Assembly: GCA_022702705.1 (NCBI GenBank)
Contig: JAKZJZ010000082.1
Location: 1-64,000, forward strand
From: Papilionanthe hookeriana x Papilionanthe teres
Taxonomy: Eukaryota > Streptophyta > Magnoliopsida > Asparagales > Orchidaceae
DNA: 64,000 nt
Reading direction: 5' to 3'
The position numbers were made by a program, and so were the translations under genes. A model generated the notes under the pieces. It ran no database searches. It was given only the letters and a program-made list of their open reading frames with translations, and was not told the origin of the DNA. This document shows, piece after piece, positions 60,481-64,000 of this stretch; the stretch's first letter is position 1, and each line of letters begins with the position of its first letter.

Positions 60481-61478
60481 AATTTTTTTGGTAATTGATT
60501 TTGCAAAGATTTGTAGTGTTGATTTGAAGAGTGTGGAATTTTGGTGTTTCGAGAATTTCATGAAAGTTGTAAAAGACTTTCGTGGAAGGAAATAGATTAG
60601 GAGAGAATATGTAGATGTCACATATCCCATTCGAAAGAGTTGATCGAAAGTTGCTTGGTTTGGATTGAATATGATTCCTCGCCATCGGATTCGATCCGTG
60701 TCAATGGAATCAACCGCTTCCATCCCGACAAGGAGAGAATAGAACGGATTGGATTTCGATTTGGGAGATTGAATTTGAATTTTCGATCGAGATTTGATTT
60801 AAGATCCGGAAGATCGAATTTGAGATTTGATAGAGATTTGGAATCCTGGAAAGATTGAACTTGAATTTGATTGAGATTTGGAGTCTGGAAAGATTGAATT
60901 TGAAATTTGGAAGGATGAGTTTGAACTCGGTTGAAATTTGATTTAAGATTTGATTTGAAATTTGGAAGATCACATTTGAAATTTGATTGAGAATTTGATT
61001 TAACATTTATGTTGATTTTGTTTATCTTTTAATGATTCAAATTTTATTTTATCGTTTATTTAATGTTCATGTGAATTTGGTGTTTGTCATTTTTTTTAGA
61101 TTTTTTTTTAAGGAAAGTTTTCTTTTATTCTCTTTTTTTTTATTCCTTTTCTGTTCTTTGTTCGAAGTTCATTTAACTTTAACGGCGTTTCCCAATCAAT
61201 TTGCACAAAAGAGGTGAAGGCCAAAAATGTGACATGGTCACTTTCATTCCAATCATGTAGAAGATACATCATACATCTTGATCCGGAATATATTTCATAC
61301 AATCCATGTAAACTCAAAACGGATCGTGTATGATCTTTGTCGATCCATCCAAAGAAGCATCCGTCAAAAATCCATGTACGAATAGTGGGGTACATGGTCA
61401 ATAACATCACCTTCCAAGCCATCCTTGGCAAGGATGCCGTATGGATGTACATTGGAGGTGTGATATTTTCCATGTAAC
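60481..61478 (-). other. Tat-D 3' UTR between AlkB-like ORF and array
   Basis: No credible gene. 60750-61010 is low-complexity with degenerate repeats of GATTTG and GAATTTG; 61080-61150 is T-rich on the plus strand. The open frame 61108-61482 (minus) is not kept in Tat-B. Confidence 0.6.
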
Positions 61479-62956
61479 TCACGGCTCGTAAGGCCGGAGG
61501 CTCTCTAGCTCCGGGTCCGGTCGGAAATGGTAAGGTGTCTTCCTGTCGTCCATCCTTCGAACGTAATCGAGATCCGCTTCATCTGGTACTCTGGTATGCA
61601 ATGCTTAGCGATATCTCGCTCGGTTGCCCTTCGGTATCATGACGGAACCTACCGGTAATGGTATCTTTATCGGCCCTCGGAACTCACTCGGACTCGCTAT
61701 CCGGAGGTCGGATCCGAACATGATGTTACACTCGCTCGGAAAGAGGCGTGCGAAAGGTCCGACAAAGTCGTGGTGATCTATGTGTGGGGGTATGCGATCA
61801 CTCTGTTTGTAGATGTTGATAATGCATACTATTGGGTATGCAATCCGCCGCGGTACCCTCCATGTTATCAATCTCTTTACCATTCTCTTGATGACTAATG
61901 GCATCGGATCCACTCGCCCATGACGGAGTATTCCGGTGGGTTTCCCTTCCCGTCCTCCATGAAGTTGTAACGAGCATCCACATTGTATTGTGATTCTTCC
62001 CTTCCCCGGCATCCATCTCCGGGGTTCGAGTATGTGTTTTCCCTTAGGCGGCCCGCTCGGCCCATTCTTTTCAAATCCCGGATGCGATCCACGATTTGCT
62101 TCGTTGTTCATACTCCGAGAATACGTCCGTATGTAGCTCGAGGCCCTCTAGTATATTGATTCTTCCGCCTTTAATTCTCTCGAAGTATTCAAAGGTTTTC
62201 TTTTCAACATTCCGCATTCTCTCCGGCTCGTATTCGGAATGATCCGCGGATGGCGAGGCTCCGGTGACATATTGTGGAATATACGGTTCAATCCCTTCAC
62301 GTTCTCCTGCATACCTTGGCTCCTCAGGGATGATGCCTGTCGGGACATCCCCCGGGGTTGCTTCCGCAACAAGGTCATGCATCATTGGTGGTTCTATCCG
62401 GTGGCGTGGTAGCCTTCTTTCTTCTGATCTTCTGGAGATTTCCACAGGTTCTTTCTGTTATCCTAGGAGCGCGGCCTCCTTTCTTCGGGTTCCTGGTGAG
62501 CCGGTGTCCTCGAAGTGTATGCACCGACATTAGCAACCTGTCTCGTCGCGCCGGTCCGCGGCTAGTTTTGTTAACATCTTACGGATACGGCGATTCTTAT
62601 TTCTTCGTTGCGTTGCTTGTGAGAGTAGCTCTTCGAACTTCTTGAATCTCCGTGGGCGCGGCGTCGACAAGCGCACGCCTGGCCGTAGCGACTACGGACT
62701 TCATTTTCTTATCTTCTTCGATGTTTGTCTTTCTTTTCTTCTGCTTGGATTGGTGGCTTGGGCCACCCACTTTCATCACTGTCTGTCCGGGCAGTTCTTC
62801 TCGGTCAACCGGGACCCAGTCACTTTCCTCGTACTGTAGGCCTGCTGGTGCGAAATCCGAGTCGATCTCGATTATCGCTCCATCTTTCACCCTCTTTTCA
62901 TCGAGTGCAAGGCTTACGCCATTCTTAAAGTTCAGGACCAACCGCCCGTTCGACAT
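61479..62956 (-). pseudogene. Tat-D AlkB-like Fe(II)/2OG dioxygenase ORF (ALKBH9/10-like, catalytic residues kept)
   Basis: Start ATG at 62954-62956 (MSNGRLVLNFKNG), directly after a CAG that looks like a splice acceptor. The N-terminal half (to about 62590) has YEESDWVPVDREELPG and a basic KKRK, then APTEIQEVRRAT; no known domain. The middle part is in the frame 62071-62445 and ends with RINILEGLELHTDVFSEYEQ. The AlkB domain is in the frame 61605-62111: RRWMPGKGRITIQCGC, DPMPLVIKRMVKRLITWRV, NIY (Asn 61815-61817, Tyr 61809-61811) and PHIDHHDF (His 61782-61784, Asp 61776-61778). After a one-base shift near 61612 come IAKHC (His 61601-61603) and KRISITF (Arg 61574-61576); a further shift leads to FRPDPELESLRPYEP and the stop at 61479. 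All AlkB iron and 2OG ligands are present. The family includes demethylases of RNA m6A. Frameshifts exclude an intact product from this sequence as written, but several are at CA/CAG sites and may be consensus errors. Confidence 0.86.
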
Positions 62957-63260
62957 TTCCCTGCGAAAAGACAAGGAAAAGGATCGAGGGCTGTACTAAG
63001 AACAAGAACATTAAGAAAATGTTTATTAAAGACATTTTTTTATTATTCTTATATTTTTAAACTTAACGGGAATGAAGTGGGATAAGATCGGGTAAGAGAT
63101 TTTGATTTGGAAAAGAAAACAAGGAAAATTTTATTATCGGGATTTTATTTATTTTAGCACATTTTATTATTTTTTGGGTTCGGACCCGATCATAAGTAAT
63201 TACTTCGCCCGTGTTTCTTAGGGTTGAAGAATTCATTCCTTCGAAACATCGGGTAGCGTA
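62957..63260 (-). other. Tat-D spacer between integrase and AlkB-like ORF, possible intron end
   Basis: AT-rich and non-coding. On the minus strand it ends with the pyrimidine-rich run ATCCTTTTCCTTGTCTTTTC followed by GCAG at 62961-62964, then the AlkB ORF start. This fits a plant 3' splice site. No donor could be fixed. Confidence 0.5.
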
Positions 63261-64000
63261 GTACTTTTTAAGTATCGTCCATTGATCGGAAGCATATGTC
63301 GTTCTCCCGGCAATTCACTAGGCGGTAGGAACCTCCACGAGTATCTGCTTCGACCACAAACGGTCCTTCCCAAGTGGGTTCAAATTTTCCTCCTATCTTG
63401 CGGTGTGCGAGAATAGGTCTTTTGAGAACGAGAACTAAGTCACCAACTTTGAAGGTTCTTGGGCGGACCCGGTTTATCATGGGCTTGAATCATCTTAGCT
63501 TGGTATAGTTCTAAATTCTTGCTGCGCTGCAAGTCTTTTCCCTTCCGGGCTTTCTAATTCTTCGAGTCGTAATTTGGCGTTCTCTTCATTGTGATTTTAT
63601 TTGCAACTCGCAATTCCGAGTGAAGGAAGTTGAACCTCTAAAGGTAACACTTGCCTCGGACCCATACACCGGAGCGTAAGGTGTAGCTTGCGTAGGAGTT
63701 ACGAAGGTTGTCCGAGTAGGCCGCATAAGGCTTCTAACAACTTCTCGTGCCAATTTCTCTTATTATCGTCCAAGGTTTTCTTTAAGATTTGAACGAGAGT
63801 TTTATTAAAAGCCTCGGCGAGGCCGTTTGCTCTTGGGTAGTAAATTGTTGAGTATCGCCAGTCGATTCCGTGTCTCCTGACAAAATTGTTGATTTGCGTG
63901 CTTCGAATGCTGACCCGTTATCCGAGATGATCCTGCGCGGCACTCCGAAACGGTAGACAACTTGGTTCTTGAAAAGCGTAGCACGTGGTGTGCTTTCACT
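63261..64000 (-). pseudogene. Tat-D integrase, C-terminal part (broken, cut by window edge)
   Basis: The open frame 63268-63480 holds the C-terminal domain: FKVGDLVLVLKRP, then KFEPTWEGPFVVEAD (the GPF/Y-type motif of Ty3 integrases) and SYRLVN. Upstream (63540-64000) are damaged parts of the catalytic core, including KKTLDDNK and sequence equivalent to KAHHVL near 63990. The C-terminal domain binds DNA and can influence target choice. The order integrase, AlkB-like ORF, array, LTR is the same as in Tat-B. Confidence 0.85.

Larger units (their letters stand above)
51908..64000 (-). mobile_element. Tat-D: Tat/Ogre-type LTR retrotransposon, 3' part only
   Basis: Minus-strand element with 3' LTR (51908-59249), polypurine position, tandem-repeat 3' UTR, AlkB-like ORF and integrase; upstream parts lie beyond the right edge. 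It is the same family as Tat-B but clearly diverged. It lies inside the RNase H domain of Tat-C; the likely left target duplication is ATCGT (51903-51907), which cannot be checked because the other end is outside. Confidence 0.9.

Noticed and set aside
60018..60506. 162-residue minus-strand open frame with repeated IHQIQTFG motifs
   Set aside because: It is the translation of the 80-bp tandem array. Units are not kept in one frame, and the homologous place in Tat-B has a different array.
61108..61482. 124-residue open frame after the Tat-D AlkB-like ORF
   Set aside because: Tat-B has homologous DNA at 42802-42920, but no frame is shared and stops fall at once.

Overview
The window is plant nuclear DNA made entirely of nested Ty3/gypsy LTR retrotransposons. 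I see no host gene, rRNA, tRNA or CRISPR. The host is a seed plant with large elements: an Athila-type family primed by tRNA-Asp and a giant Tat/Ogre-type family whose LTRs are 6.7-7.3 kb. The species cannot be named from the sequence.

Layout. (1) 1-12545 (+): Athila-F, starting inside its 5' LTR (1-1255), then tRNA-Asp PBS, gag, pol, a small accessory ORF, an ORF3 ('env-like' position) and the 3' LTR (10757-12545). (2) 12546-13547 and 51607-51907 (-): two pieces of one old Tat element, Tat-C (integrase, and archaeal-type RNase H), split by the next insertion. (3) 13553-51606 (+): Tat-B, complete from LTR to LTR (13553-20296 and 44859-51606) with perfect 5-bp target duplications TACCG at 13548-13552 and 51607-51611. 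It is about 26.1 kb without its own nested insert. (4) 28018-39935 (-): Athila-R, inserted in Tat-B between the RNase H and integrase parts of pol; duplication TTAGG/TTAGC. (5) 51908-64000 (-): 3' part of another Tat element, Tat-D, inserted in Tat-C; it runs off the right edge.

Main result. Between integrase and 3' LTR both Tat-B (41453-42801) and Tat-D (61479-62956) carry an extra ORF. Its C-terminal half is an AlkB-family Fe(II)/2-oxoglutarate dioxygenase, most like the plant ALKBH9/ALKBH10 RNA m6A demethylases. Tat-D keeps NxY, HxD, the distal His and the 2OG Arg; Tat-B has lost the first iron-binding His (Arg instead) and its start codon. The ORF is in sense orientation and at the same place in two independent insertions, so it belongs to the element family. 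A retrotransposon-borne RNA demethylase could remove m6A from the element's own RNA; that role is inference.

Other structure. Tat-B and Tat-D stand tail to tail around a 301-bp spacer and form an imperfect inverted repeat with arms of about 12 kb. Each Tat copy has a different tandem array in its 3' UTR. Both Athila copies share GC-rich GGCGCC palindrome modules at four non-coding sites and an unidentified accessory ORF of about 115 residues. Athila-R has lost RNase H and the first half of integrase. All pol genes are broken, but many differences between copies are C-A or CTG sites turned into CG-containing strings, often as one-base insertions, so some frameshifts may be consensus errors at methylated cytosines and not true decay.
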